In this document: positions 29,978-38,239 of the stretch, one piece after another | How positions within the stretch are numbered: position 1 is the stretch's first letter | Layout: each line of letters begins with the position of its first letter | Assembly (NCBI GenBank): GCA_016710465.1 | Contig: JADJVS010000014.1 | Span: 682,001-746,000, forward strand | DNA from: Sulfuritalea sp. | Lineage (GTDB): Bacteria; Pseudomonadota; Gammaproteobacteria; Burkholderiales; Rhodocyclaceae | DNA: 64,000 nt | Reading direction: 5' to 3' | Made by a program: the position numbers and the translations under genes | Notes under the pieces: generated by a model | What the model saw: only the letters and a program-made list of their open reading frames with translations | Told to the model about the DNA's origin: nothing | Database searches by the model: none

Positions 29978-30055
29978 GGCGGATGGCCTACCTCCTCCAT
30001 CCGCCCGAAGGCCCCGCGCTTGCGGGGCCTTCGACTTTTCGCCCCGGACGGGGCG
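29978..30055 (+). promoter_or_regulatory. Three consecutive hairpins before a small gene
   Basis: Stem 1: GGCGGATGG (29978-29986) with CCATCCGCC (29997-30005). Stem 2: GAAGGCCCCGC (30007-30017) with GCGGGGCCTTC (30022-30032), followed by GACTTTTC. Stem 3: CGCCCCG (30040-30046) with CGGGGCG (30049-30055). The second could act as a weak terminator. They lie between the candidate leader peptide and the gene at 30122. No known riboswitch family is recognised. Confidence 0.5.
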
Positions 30056-30121
30056 AAGTCCCGAGGACGCGATACCGGACGCGCTGAAATCCGGTGCAGC
30101 CGCACGATACAGGAGCCGTAA

Positions 30122-30319
30122 ATGACCCGCCGTACCATGAGCCTGCTGGATGTACTGGCCCCGCCTGGGAACGATTGGCTGAAGGAGATTTCCCGTCGCC
30201 GGACGAACCTGCCCAAGGGCGTGCATATCGTCCGCTTCGGTGACGGGGACGAGGATCTCGTGCTCGACGACGACCGCGCCGCCGCCACGCAACGTCAACC
30301 GCAAAAAGCCGCGGCCTGA
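30122..30319 (+). CDS. Small hypothetical protein
   Basis: A 65-residue basic-then-acidic protein with no recognised domain; the middle (GVHIVRFGDGDEDLVLDDDR) looks like a short beta-hairpin. AGGAG sits nine bases before the ATG, supporting translation. It ends 10 bp from the convergent glutathione peroxidase gene. Its only neighbours on this strand are the candidate leader peptide and hairpins. Confidence 0.55.
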   Translation: MTRRTMSLLDVLAPPGNDWLKEISRRRTNLPKGVHIVRFGDGDEDLVLDDDRAAATQRQPQKAAA

Positions 30320-30329
30320 TCGTGTCGCG

Positions 30330-30809
30330 TCAGAGCAGCTTCTCGATGTCCGCCGCCATGTCCTCGGGTTTCAGCGACGACGCGTAGCGGCCAACCACCC
30401 GGCCTTTGCGGTCGACCAGGAACTTGGTGAAGTTCCATTTGACGCTCTCCGAACCCAGCAAGCCGGGGGCGCCGGCCTTGAGGAAGGCGAAGATCGGATG
30501 CGTATCGGCGCCGTTGACATCGACCTTGGCAAACATCGGGAAGCTCACCTCGTAGTTGAGGCTGCAGAAGCCGGCGATCTCCGTTTCGCTCCCCGGCTCC
30601 TGCCCGCCAAACTGGTTGCAGGGAAAACCCAGCACCGTCAGCCCCCGCTCGCCATACTTGCGCCATAGCGCTTCCAGGCCGGCATATTGCGGCGTGAAGC
30701 CACAGCCGCTGGCGACATTGACGATCAGCAGCACCCTGCCCTTGCAGGCTTTCATCGACCGCATGGAACCGTCGATGGCCTTGGCCGACAGCTTGTAAAA
30801 GTCGCTCAT
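30330..30809 (-). CDS. Glutathione peroxidase family protein
   Basis: A 159-residue thiol peroxidase that reduces hydroperoxides with glutathione or thioredoxin. The peroxidatic cysteine lies in NVASGCGFTPQY. GFPCNQFGGQEP holds the conserved glutamine, and the tryptophan and asparagine are in WNFTKFLV. Two ATGs are adjacent; the one at 30809 has AGGAG at better spacing and overlaps the DUF2237 stop (ATGA). Co-transcribed with DUF2237. Confidence 0.94.
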   Translation of the reverse strand: MSDFYKLSAKAIDGSMRSMKACKGRVLLIVNVASGCGFTPQYAGLEALWRKYGERGLTVLGFPCNQFGGQEPGSETEIAGFCSLNYEVSFPMFAKVDVNGADTHPIFAFLKAGAPGLLGSESVKWNFTKFLVDRKGRVVGRYASSLKPEDMAADIEKLL

Positions 30810-31192
30810 CATTTCTCCTGGTCAAGTTTCACCGCGTAGCGCTTGAGGTCGGCCAGCTTGACCACCTCGAGTGCGGCGGCGGACGTGGCTTCCAGTACCA
30901 CCTGCGGTGCCATCCCCGCCTGCAGGGCCTCCTGCCAGCGCGCCGAACACAGGCACCAGCGGTCGCCGGGCTTGAGGCCGGGGAAATCGTATTCCGGCAT
31001 CGGCGTCGACAGGTCGTTGCCGCGCGAGCGCGAGAAGCGCAGGAAGTCTTCGGTGGCGATGATGCAGACGCCATGGTTGCCGACATCCTCCTCGGTCACC
31101 TGGCAATCGCCGGTGCGGAAGAAGCCGGTCATCGGGTCGGTGCCACAGGGCTGCAGGATGCCGCCCAGTACATTTTTCGCGAGATCGTTCAT
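30809..31192 (-). CDS. DUF2237 family protein
   Basis: A 127-residue protein matching the DUF2237 family: NVLGGILQPCGTDPMTGFFR at the start, then VCIIATEDFLRFSRSRGNDL and GDRWCLCSARW. Three conserved cysteines suggest a redox or metal role, but the function is not established. The ATG at 31192 starts the conserved part. Its stop overlaps the glutathione peroxidase start, hinting at a shared oxidative-stress role. Confidence 0.88.
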   Translation of the reverse strand: MNDLAKNVLGGILQPCGTDPMTGFFRTGDCQVTEEDVGNHGVCIIATEDFLRFSRSRGNDLSTPMPEYDFPGLKPGDRWCLCSARWQEALQAGMAPQVVLEATSAAALEVVKLADLKRYAVKLDQEK

Positions 31193-31236
31193 GGCGTGAT
31201 TATCGGCCAAGGTACCCGGATCGGTGCGGTCGCGAA

Positions 31237-31268
31237 AAAGAAAAAGGCCCGCTTGTGGCGGGCCTTTC
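31237..31268 (-). terminator. Terminator of metK
   Basis: On the minus strand AAAGGCCCGC, loop CACAA, GCGGGCCTTT, then a T-rich tail (TTCTTTTTC). It lies about 20 bp past the metK stop. Confidence 0.92.
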
Positions 31269-31286
31269 ACACATTGCCGGGCGGGT

Positions 31287-32468
31287 TTAAAGACCAGCGT
31301 CGGCCCGCAACGCGGCGGCCTTGTCGGTCGCTTCCCAGGTGAATTCCGGCTCGTCGCGGCCGAAGTGGCCGTAGGCGGCGGTCTTCTCGTAGATCGGGCG
31401 CAGCAGGTCGAGCATCTGCACGATGCCCTTCGGTCGCAGGTCGAAGTGCTTCTTCACCAGCTCGGCGATCTTCTCGTCGGAGACCTTGCCCGTGCCCTGC
31501 GTGGTGACCCACACCGAGGTCGGCTGGGCCACGCCGATGGCATAGGAGATCTGCACCAGGCACTTGCTGGCCAGCCCGGCGGCGACGATGTTCTTCGCCA
31601 CGTAGCGGCCGGCGTAGGCCGCCGAGCGGTCGACCTTGGACGGGTCCTTGCCGGAGAAGGCGCCGCCGCCGTGGGGCGCCGCGCCGCCGTAGGTGTCGAC
31701 GATGATCTTGCGCCCGGTGAGGCCGCAGTCGCCCTGCGGGCCGCCGACGACGAAGCGGCCGGTGGGATTGACCAGATACTTGATCTCGCCCTTGATCAGC
31801 TCCTTGGGCAGCACTGGCTTGATGATGTCCTCGATCACCGCCTCGATCGCGGCGGCCTTCATCTTCGGGCCATCGGACATCTCGGGCGAATGCTGGGTGG
31901 AAAGCACCACGGTATCGATGGCAAAGGGCTTGCCATCGACATAGCGCACGGTGACCTGCGACTTGGCGTCGGGGCGCAGCCAGGGCAGGCGGCCGTCGCG
32001 GCGCAGCATCGACTGGCGCTCGACCAGGCGGTGCGACAGGTAGATCGGCATTGGCATCAGCACCGGGGTTTCATCGCTGGCGTAGCCGAACATCAGGCCC
32101 TGGTCGCCGGCGCCCTGGTTGAGGTAGTCGTCCGAGGCGCGATCCACGCCCTGGGCGATGTCCGGGCTCTGCTTGTCGTAGGCCACCAGCACGGCGCAGC
32201 CCTTGTAGTCGATGCCGTAGTCGGTGTTGTCGTAGCCGATGCGCTTCAGCGTCTCGCGCGCGACGTGGATGTAATCGACGTTGGCCTTGGTCGTGATCTC
32301 GCCGGCCAGCACCACCAGGCCGGTGTTGCACAGCGTTTCGGCGGCGACGCGCGAATACGGATCCTGCGCCAGGATGGCGTCGAGAATTGCATCGGAAATC
32401 TGGTCGGACACCTTGTCCGGATGGCCTTCCGAGACCGACTCGGAAGTGAAGAAATATTCCTGTGCCAT
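31287..32468 (-). CDS. metK: S-adenosylmethionine synthetase
   Basis: A 393-residue enzyme that makes S-adenosylmethionine from methionine and ATP. FTSESVSEGHPDKVSDQISD at the N-terminus, GAGDQGLMFGYA (adenine site) and GGGAFSGKDPSKVDRSAAY (P-loop-like signature) are all present. GGAG precedes the ATG at 32468. It is transcribed alone, from a promoter at about 32654-32625 through a ~150-nt structured leader (see 32478-32522). Confidence 0.98.
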   Translation of the reverse strand: MAQEYFFTSESVSEGHPDKVSDQISDAILDAILAQDPYSRVAAETLCNTGLVVLAGEITTKANVDYIHVARETLKRIGYDNTDYGIDYKGCAVLVAYDKQSPDIAQGVDRASDDYLNQGAGDQGLMFGYASDETPVLMPMPIYLSHRLVERQSMLRRDGRLPWLRPDAKSQVTVRYVDGKPFAIDTVVLSTQHSPEMSDGPKMKAAAIEAVIEDIIKPVLPKELIKGEIKYLVNPTGRFVVGGPQGDCGLTGRKIIVDTYGGAAPHGGGAFSGKDPSKVDRSAAYAGRYVAKNIVAAGLASKCLVQISYAIGVAQPTSVWVTTQGTGKVSDEKIAELVKKHFDLRPKGIVQMLDLLRPIYEKTAAYGHFGRDEPEFTWEATDKAAALRADAGL

Positions 32469-32477
32469 TGTTTGCTC

Positions 32478-32522
32478 CAAAAACTAGAACGCCCCATGCT
32501 TGGCGAAGCCAGCTATGGGGCG
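32478..32522 (-). promoter_or_regulatory. Attenuator-like hairpin in the metK leader
   Basis: On the minus strand CGCCCCAT (32522-32515) pairs with ATGGGGCG (32497-32490). A further GCTGGC/GCCAAGC stem inside is capped by TTCG. The helix is followed by TTCTAGTTTTT and then the ribosome binding site of metK, so it could stop transcription before the gene. The leader before it also holds TCCGCC/GGCGGA and other stems that could be alternatives. Confidence 0.55.
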
Positions 32523-32624
32523 GAGCAGGCGACGCTTTAGCGAAATTTGTTTTCCGACCGCGGGACACCGCCCTGAGTCTTCTCCGCCTCGCAAGTTGTC
32601 ATTTAACTCGGCGGACCAGCGCGC

Positions 32625-32654
32625 ATTGTAGGCCCGGCGGGGCGCCGCCGTCAA
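32625..32654 (-). promoter_or_regulatory. Promoter of metK
   Basis: On the minus strand TTGACG (32654-32649), 18 bp, TACAAT (32630-32625). It predicts a start near 32618 and a ~150-nt leader. Confidence 0.7.
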
Positions 32655-32683
32655 ATGGGCGGCCCAGGCCCTAAACTTGCGCC

Positions 32684-33919
32684 ATGTCCTGGCTGCTCCA
32701 GTTCTGCGCCGCGCGCGCTGCCTTCGCCACCCTGTTCACCGCCTGGTCGGCGGTGCTGCCGCTGCTGCGCGAAGACTGGCAGCTCAGCGCCTGGCAGGCC
32801 GGTCTGGTGCAGTCGGGCTATCACATCGGATTTCTGGTTTCGCTGTTTTCCGTGGGCTTTCTGGCCGACCGCTACGGCGCGCGGCGCATTTACCTGGCGA
32901 GCGGGATCGCCGCCGTGGTCAGCGGCCTGCTGTTCGCCTTTTTTGCCGACGGCTTCGTTTCCGCGCTGCTGCTCTACGGCCTGACCGGGCTGTGCTCGGG
33001 GGGGTCGTACACGCCGGGGCTTGCCATCATTGCCCAGCGCATGCCGGAACGGCGCGGCCTGGCGCTTGGGCTGTATCTCGCCGCCGCCTCGCTGGGTTAT
33101 GCCGGCGGCCTGCTGATCGCCAGCGCCATGCTCCCGCTCGCCGGCTGGCGCGGCGGCTTCGTCGCCACCGCGCTTTGCCCGCTGTTCGGCCTGGCCCTGG
33201 GCTGGTGGGCCCTGCGCGACGTACCCAACGTGGTGCACGCGCTGCCCGATGGCCACGGCACGCGCAGCCGTATCGGCGAGGTGCTGAAGAACAAGCCGGC
33301 GATGCTGTCGATCTGGGGCTATACCTTCCACGCCTGGGAACTGCTCGGCCTTTGGGCCTGGTTGCCGGCCTTCCTCGCCGCGGCCTCGGCGGCCGGCGGC
33401 AGTGGCGGCACGCAGGCGGTCAGCCTGGGCGCCACGCTGACGGCGCTGACCTACCTGGTGGCGGTGGTCGGCAGCGTGCTTGGCGGCTCGCTCTCCGATC
33501 GCCACGGCCGCACCGCGGTGACGCTGGCGTTCGGCCTGGCAAGCCTGGTCTGCTCGTTCAGCTTTGGCTGGATGATGGGCGCGCCGCTGCTGTTGTTGGT
33601 GGCCGTTGCGGTGTTCTACAACGTCACCGGCGTCGGCGACTCCTCGATTCACTCGACGACATTGACGGAGCTGACCGATCCCCGCTACCTCGGGGTGGCC
33701 TACTCGCTGCGCTCCGTGCTCGGCTTTGGCGCCGGCGCGATTTCCCCCTGGGTATTTGGCCTGGTGCTGGACTGGGCCCGTGCCGGCGAATTACCCGAGC
33801 ACGTGATCTGGGGCCTGGCCTGGTCGACGCTGGGCATCGGTGGCTTGCTGGGCCCGGTGGCGGTCTGGCGCCTGCGGCGCATGCCGGAAGCGGCGAAATT
33901 GGCCGGTGGACGGCGCTAA
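32684..33919 (+). CDS. MFS transporter
   Basis: A 411-residue major facilitator with 12 predicted membrane helices. The loop between helices 2 and 3 reads GFLADRYGARRIY, the MFS signature, repeated in degenerate form as GGSLSDRHGRTAV in the second half. It resembles the cyanate/nitrate and organic-anion branches, but no substrate can be assigned. Transcribed away from metK with 215 bp between starts. Confidence 0.87.
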   Translation: MSWLLQFCAARAAFATLFTAWSAVLPLLREDWQLSAWQAGLVQSGYHIGFLVSLFSVGFLADRYGARRIYLASGIAAVVSGLLFAFFADGFVSALLLYGLTGLCSGGSYTPGLAIIAQRMPERRGLALGLYLAAASLGYAGGLLIASAMLPLAGWRGGFVATALCPLFGLALGWWALRDVPNVVHALPDGHGTRSRIGEVLKNKPAMLSIWGYTFHAWELLGLWAWLPAFLAAASAAGGSGGTQAVSLGATLTALTYLVAVVGSVLGGSLSDRHGRTAVTLAFGLASLVCSFSFGWMMGAPLLLLVAVAVFYNVTGVGDSSIHSTTLTELTDPRYLGVAYSLRSVLGFGAGAISPWVFGLVLDWARAGELPEHVIWGLAWSTLGIGGLLGPVAVWRLRRMPEAAKLAGGRR

Positions 33920-33983
33920 ATCGGCGATTCGCGGGGCATGGAAATTCGTTAGGATTCGGACTGTTTCAGCCTAGGAGTCTGGG

Positions 33984-34445
33984 ATGGGTTTGTCGCAAAG
34001 CACTGTCGCCTGGTCTAACGACTACGCGCTCGGCCTGGCCGAAATCGACGAGCAGCACAAGTTCCTCTTTCATCTGATCGACGACATCTGGCGCGCGGTG
34101 GCGAGCAAGGCCGACCGCGACGCCACCATGAAGGTCATCGCCGAACTGGAGCGCTACACGGTGACGCATTTCGCCGCCGAAGAAGCCTTCATGCGCGAAC
34201 AACTGTACAGCCGCTATCAGGAGCACCGGGCGGAACACGAAAAGTTCGTTGCCCGCATCGCGCTGGAAAGGGCCGGCGTCAAGGCTGGCAAGCCGCTCTC
34301 GCTCGAACTGCTGCATTTCCTGCGTGACTGGCTGGTGCAACACATCCGCTTCACGGATCGCGCCTATGCCGACGAATTCCGCGACCACGAAAAGGCGGCG
34401 ATGCAGAGCTCGCTGGCAAAGTTTTTCAAGCGCTTCCTCGGCTGA
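33984..34445 (+). CDS. Bacteriohemerythrin
   Basis: A 153-residue four-helix di-iron protein that binds oxygen. Iron ligands are visible as LAEIDEQHKFLF, THFAAEEAFM, EHRAEHEKF and QHIRFTDRAY, the full hemerythrin set. AGGAG precedes the ATG. Such proteins act in oxygen sensing or delivery in microaerobic betaproteobacteria. It stands alone, convergent with the lpxA cluster. Confidence 0.93.
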   Translation: MGLSQSTVAWSNDYALGLAEIDEQHKFLFHLIDDIWRAVASKADRDATMKVIAELERYTVTHFAAEEAFMREQLYSRYQEHRAEHEKFVARIALERAGVKAGKPLSLELLHFLRDWLVQHIRFTDRAYADEFRDHEKAAMQSSLAKFFKRFLG

Positions 34446-34481
34446 GGCCTTGCCAACAAATCCACTGCGCGCCTGACCGCT

Positions 34482-35255
34482 TCAGCGCGTCGGGTGGGCG
34501 AAGCCGCGCTTCGAACCGGCGATGAACCCGGCGACTTCCGCCACCGGCGCGCTGCCCATCTCGCGCATCGCGGCCAGGGCCTGATCCAGCGGCACGCGCG
34601 CATAGAGCATGCGGTAGGCCTCCTTCAGCGCCGCGATGTCCTCGCGGGGAAAGCCGTTGCGCTTCAAGCCGACCAGGTTGAGTCCGCGGGCGCGGCCCGG
34701 GTTGCCGTCGGTGATGCAGAAGGGCAGCGCATCCTGCACCACCTTGGCCGAAAGGCCGATCATGGCATTGCGGCCGATGCGGCAGAACTGGTGCACTGTC
34801 ACCGCCGCCGAGATGAAGGCCTTGTCATGCACCACCACCTCACCGGCAATGCCCGCCGTGTTGGCCATGACGACGTGGTTGCCGACGATGCAGTCGTGGG
34901 CGATGTGGGCATAGGCCATGAGGAAGCAGCCGTTGCCGATGCGCGTCACCGAATCCGGGCGCGAGCCGCGATGGATGGTGACGCCCTCGCGGAAGTAATT
35001 GTCCTCGCCGATCTCGGTGTAGGAGACAGTGTCCCCCTTGAACTTGAAGTCCTGCGGGTCGCCGCCGATCACCGCGTGTTCGGCGACGCGGCTGCGCGCG
35101 CCGATGCGCGTGTGGCGCTTGATCACGGCATGCGCCGCGATCCGGCAACCGTCGCCCAGCACCACGTCTTCCTCGATCACCGCGTAGGGGCCGACCTGGA
35201 CCTGGGCGCCCAGCTTGACGTCGGGCGCGATGACCGCGGTGGGGTGAAGGTTCAT
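34482..35255 (-). CDS. lpxA: LpxA-type acyl-ACP-UDP-sugar acyltransferase
   Basis: A 257-residue left-handed beta-helix acyltransferase with hexapeptide repeats. AHIAHDC contains the catalytic histidine and VHQFCRIG and NLVGLKRNGF are LpxA signatures. LpxA adds the first acyl chain to UDP-GlcNAc in lipid A synthesis. lpxD, fabZ and lpxB are not adjacent; instead it follows GnnB-like and GnnA-like genes with 4-bp overlaps. That arrangement is known from organisms that acylate the 3-amino analogue of UDP-GlcNAc. It may therefore be the amide-forming version, or a second LpxA in this genome. Confidence 0.85.
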   Translation of the reverse strand: MNLHPTAVIAPDVKLGAQVQVGPYAVIEEDVVLGDGCRIAAHAVIKRHTRIGARSRVAEHAVIGGDPQDFKFKGDTVSYTEIGEDNYFREGVTIHRGSRPDSVTRIGNGCFLMAYAHIAHDCIVGNHVVMANTAGIAGEVVVHDKAFISAAVTVHQFCRIGRNAMIGLSAKVVQDALPFCITDGNPGRARGLNLVGLKRNGFPREDIAALKEAYRMLYARVPLDQALAAMREMGSAPVAEVAGFIAGSKRGFAHPTR

Positions 35256-36358
35256 GCCAGGGTATTGCGGATCACTTCGCAGACTCGCTCGATCTGCGCG
35301 TCCTGCAGCATCGGCGAGATCGGCAGCGAGAGGCAGCGCTGCGCGGTGCGCTCGGTGACCGGCAGCTTCAGGTCGCCGTGGGTCGCGGCGAACATTTCCT
35401 GCTGGTGCAGCGGCACCGGGTAGTACACGGCGCAGGCGATGCCGGCCTCGGTCAGCGCCTTCTGGATCGCGTCGCGGCGGTCGGAAAGTATCGTGTACTG
35501 GTGATACACGTGGCGGCCGCGGCCGTCGGCGTAGGGGGTCTCGACCGCGCCGGCCAACTGCTTGTTGTAAGAGTCGGCGATGGCGATACGGCGATTGTTG
35601 AAGCCGTCGAGGTGCTTCAGCTTGGTGCGCAGGATCACGGCCTGGATTTCGTCGAGGCGCGAGTTGTAGCCCAGCACGTGGTGGTGGTAGCGCACCCGCG
35701 AGCCGTGGCTGGCAAGCACGCGCAGCTCGGCGGCCAGCGCGTCGTCGTCGGTGATGATCAGGCCGCCGTCGCCGAAGGCCGAGAGGTTCTTCGACGGATA
35801 GAACGAGGTGCAGCCGATGTCGCCGTAGGCACCCGACTTGCGGCCCGCGCATTGGGGTCCCAGGTCGGCGCCGAAGGACTGCGCGGCATCCTCGATCAGC
35901 TTCAGCCCGTGCTTCTCGCAAAGCGCCTTGAGCGGCGCCAGATGCACGGGCTGGCCGAAGAGGTGCACCGGCACGATGGCCTTCGTCTTCGGCGTGATCG
36001 CCGCCGCGACCTGGTCGAGGTCGAGGTTGAAGGTCCGCGGGTCGATATCCACGAACACCGGTTTGGCGCCGCACATCAGCACGGTCGAGGCCGTGGCGAC
36101 AAAGGTGAAGGGCGTGGTGATGACCTCGTCGCCGGGGCCGAGGCCGATCGCGCGCAGGGCGATCAGCAGCGCGTCGGTGCCCGAGGCGCAGGAGATTCCG
36201 TGTTTGACGCCGGCATAGGCGGCGGCCTCGGCCTCGAAGGCCTTGACGTTGGGCCCGCCGATGTACTGGCAGGCGGCCAGCGCGGCACACACGGCAGGCT
36301 CGATTTCGTCCTTGAGCAGGGCGTACTCGGCCTTCAGGTCCAGCATGGGGATGTTCAT
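35252..36358 (-). CDS. DegT/DnrJ/EryC1 sugar aminotransferase (GnnB-like)
   Basis: A 368-residue PLP-dependent aminotransferase of the sugar type. The PLP lysine lies in SFYPSKNLSAFGDGG, and GISCASGTDALLIALRA and TPFTFVATA are typical. With the oxidoreductase upstream it would place an amino group on a nucleotide sugar oxidised at C3. Overlaps of four bases on both sides (ATGA) make this a tight three-gene operon with lpxA. GnnB of Acidithiobacillus is the closest described role; a surface-polysaccharide role is the alternative. Confidence 0.86.
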   Translation of the reverse strand: MNIPMLDLKAEYALLKDEIEPAVCAALAACQYIGGPNVKAFEAEAAAYAGVKHGISCASGTDALLIALRAIGLGPGDEVITTPFTFVATASTVLMCGAKPVFVDIDPRTFNLDLDQVAAAITPKTKAIVPVHLFGQPVHLAPLKALCEKHGLKLIEDAAQSFGADLGPQCAGRKSGAYGDIGCTSFYPSKNLSAFGDGGLIITDDDALAAELRVLASHGSRVRYHHHVLGYNSRLDEIQAVILRTKLKHLDGFNNRRIAIADSYNKQLAGAVETPYADGRGRHVYHQYTILSDRRDAIQKALTEAGIACAVYYPVPLHQQEMFAATHGDLKLPVTERTAQRCLSLPISPMLQDAQIERVCEVIRNTLA

Positions 36359-37308
36359 TGCTTTCCTTGCTTCAGCATCAGACGTTCGATTTCTAGAGCC
36401 ACGGCCAGCGCCTCGCGCCCGTCGCGGCCGCTGCAGGTGCCGCCCGGTACGACTTCGCCGCGCACGCTGGCGACGAAGGCCTGGATTTCGCTCAGCAGCG
36501 CATCGCCCGGCGGCTCGACGCGGCTTTCGCTGTCGATCGGCGCTTCGCCTTCGACGATGGCGTCGCGCTTCTTCGCCAGGCCGATCTTGCGTTCGCCGAA
36601 ATCGATCGAGAGGTATTCGTGGTGCTGGAAGATGCGCATGCGCCGCAGCGAGGCGGTCGAGGCACGGCTGGCGGTGATGTTGGCGACGCAACCGTTGGCG
36701 AATTCGATGCGCGCATTGGCGATGTCGATGCCCTCGGTCAGCACCGCCACGCCCGAGGCGCGCAGGTCGGCGACCGGGCTTTGCACCAGCGGCAGGATCA
36801 GGTCGAGGTCGTGGATCATCAGGTCGAGCACCACCGAGACATCGGTGCCGCGCGGCTTGAAGGGCGCCATGCGGTGGGCCTCGATGAACAGCGGTGTGCC
36901 GATCTTGTCGCGCACCGCGAGCCAGGCCGGGTTGTAGCGTTCGAGGTGGCCCACCTGCAGCATCAGCTTGCCGGCAGCGGCCAGCGCGATCAGTTCGTCG
37001 GCCTCGGCCACGGTCACCGTGATCGGCTTCTCGACCAGCACGTGCAGGCCGGCGGCGAGGCAATCGCGGGCGATGCGGTAGTGGCTTTCGGTGGTGCTGG
37101 CGATCGACACCAGGTCGACCGTGCCGGCAAGTTCCGCATGGCTGGCGAAGGCAGCGGTGCCGAGTTCCTTGGCCACGGCGGCGGCGCGTGCGGGATCGGG
37201 ATCGACCACGCCGACCAGTTCGACATTGGGCAGGGCGGCGTATTTTTGCGCGTGGAAGCGGCCGAGGTAGCCGACGCCGATGACGGCGGCACGGAGGGAT
37301 TTGGACAT
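36355..37308 (-). CDS. Gfo/Idh/MocA sugar oxidoreductase (GnnA-like)
   Basis: A 317-residue NAD-dependent oxidoreductase. The Rossmann motif GVGYLGRFHAQKY lies near the N-terminus and VEKPITVTVAEADEL carries the EKP catalytic motif. It is proposed to oxidise the 3-hydroxyl of UDP-GlcNAc, giving the substrate for the adjoining aminotransferase. The ATG at 37308 starts the Rossmann fold; upstream in-frame sequence is not homologous. First gene of the operon, divergent from an LpxL-type acyltransferase 69 bp away. Confidence 0.85.
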   Translation of the reverse strand: MSKSLRAAVIGVGYLGRFHAQKYAALPNVELVGVVDPDPARAAAVAKELGTAAFASHAELAGTVDLVSIASTTESHYRIARDCLAAGLHVLVEKPITVTVAEADELIALAAAGKLMLQVGHLERYNPAWLAVRDKIGTPLFIEAHRMAPFKPRGTDVSVVLDLMIHDLDLILPLVQSPVADLRASGVAVLTEGIDIANARIEFANGCVANITASRASTASLRRMRIFQHHEYLSIDFGERKIGLAKKRDAIVEGEAPIDSESRVEPPGDALLSEIQAFVASVRGEVVPGGTCSGRDGREALAVALEIERLMLKQGKQ

Positions 37309-37377
37309 AGGCGATAATTCTACTTTCTCCCCCGCTTCCCTGCCCGCCACCAACGCCACCCGTCACCGCGAATCGCC

Positions 37378-38214
37378 GTGTTACCCGCCCTGTTCCGTTT
37401 CCTCGCCCGCCTGCCGCTGCCCGTGCTGCATAACCTCGGCGCGCTCGCCGGCTGGCTGGCCTGGCTGTCGTCGGCCACCTACCGGCGCAATTTCACCACC
37501 CACATCGTGCAGGCCGGCATGGACCACGCGCGTAACGCCGCCATTGCCGAGGCCGGAAAATCGCTGCTGGAGCTGCCCAAGATCTGGCTGCGCCCGCAGG
37601 AGGAAGTGGTCGACCGCGTGGTCAAGGTGAGCGGCTGGGAGTTGGTGGAAGAGGCCTGGGCCGCCGGCCGCGGCATCCTGTTTCTCACACCGCACCTGGG
37701 CTGCTTCGAGGTCACCGCGCAGTACTACGCGGCGCGCCGCCCGATCACCGTGCTCTACCGCCGTCCCAAGCAGGGCTGGCTGGCGCCGCTGATCGAGGAA
37801 GGGCGCGGCGCCAAGCTCAAACTCGCCCCCGCCGACCTGTCCGGTGTGCGTCGCCTGCTCAAGGCGCTGCGGGGCGGCGAGGCCGTCGGCATGTTGCCGG
37901 ACCAGGTGCCGGGCCAGGGCGAAGGTGCCTGGCTGCCCTTCTTCGGCCGCCCCGCCTACACCATGACCCTGGCGGCGCGCCTTGCCGAAACCGGCGCCAC
38001 CGTGCTGATGGCCTATGCCGAGCGCCTGCATTACGGCGCCGGTTACCACCTCAAACTGTTTCCGCTGTCCGCCGCGCTCGAAGGTGATCTCGCCGCCCGC
38101 GCCGCGCAGCTCAACCGCGAACTGGAAGCCCTGGTCCGCCTTTGCCCCGAGCAGTACCTCTGGGGCTACAACCGCTACAAGGTGCCGGCTGGCGCCGAAG
38201 CGCCGCCGGCCTGA
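37378..38214 (+). CDS. LpxL/HtrB-type lysophospholipid acyltransferase
   Basis: A 278-residue membrane-associated acyltransferase adding secondary acyl chains to lipid A. There is an N-terminal hydrophobic anchor (about 10-32). The catalytic H(x4)D/E box is HLGCFE in FLTPHLGCFEV, and the second block reads MLPDQVPGQGEG. It begins with GTG at 37378. Divergent from the gnnA-like gene and followed by the iron-sulfur protein after 25 bp. A second acyltransferase of the family lies at 39610. Confidence 0.88.
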   Translation: MLPALFRFLARLPLPVLHNLGALAGWLAWLSSATYRRNFTTHIVQAGMDHARNAAIAEAGKSLLELPKIWLRPQEEVVDRVVKVSGWELVEEAWAAGRGILFLTPHLGCFEVTAQYYAARRPITVLYRRPKQGWLAPLIEEGRGAKLKLAPADLSGVRRLLKALRGGEAVGMLPDQVPGQGEGAWLPFFGRPAYTMTLAARLAETGATVLMAYAERLHYGAGYHLKLFPLSAALEGDLAARAAQLNRELEALVRLCPEQYLWGYNRYKVPAGAEAPPA

Positions 38215-38239
38215 ATCGTCATACGAAAACGGAGCACAC

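Noticed and set aside
30056..30121. A cobalamin-type riboswitch before the small gene
   Set aside because: A fragment such as AAATCCGGTGCAGCC looks suggestive, but the conserved B12-box GCCACTG and the overall layout are absent.
32484..32640. A known SAM or SAH riboswitch in the metK leader
   Set aside because: No match to a consensus I know; reported only as an uncharacterised attenuator-like leader.
34482..36290. A single long fused protein covering lpxA and part of the aminotransferase
   Set aside because: The part upstream of 35255 is out of frame with the real aminotransferase gene; ATGA overlap and the LpxA N-terminus place the start at 35255.
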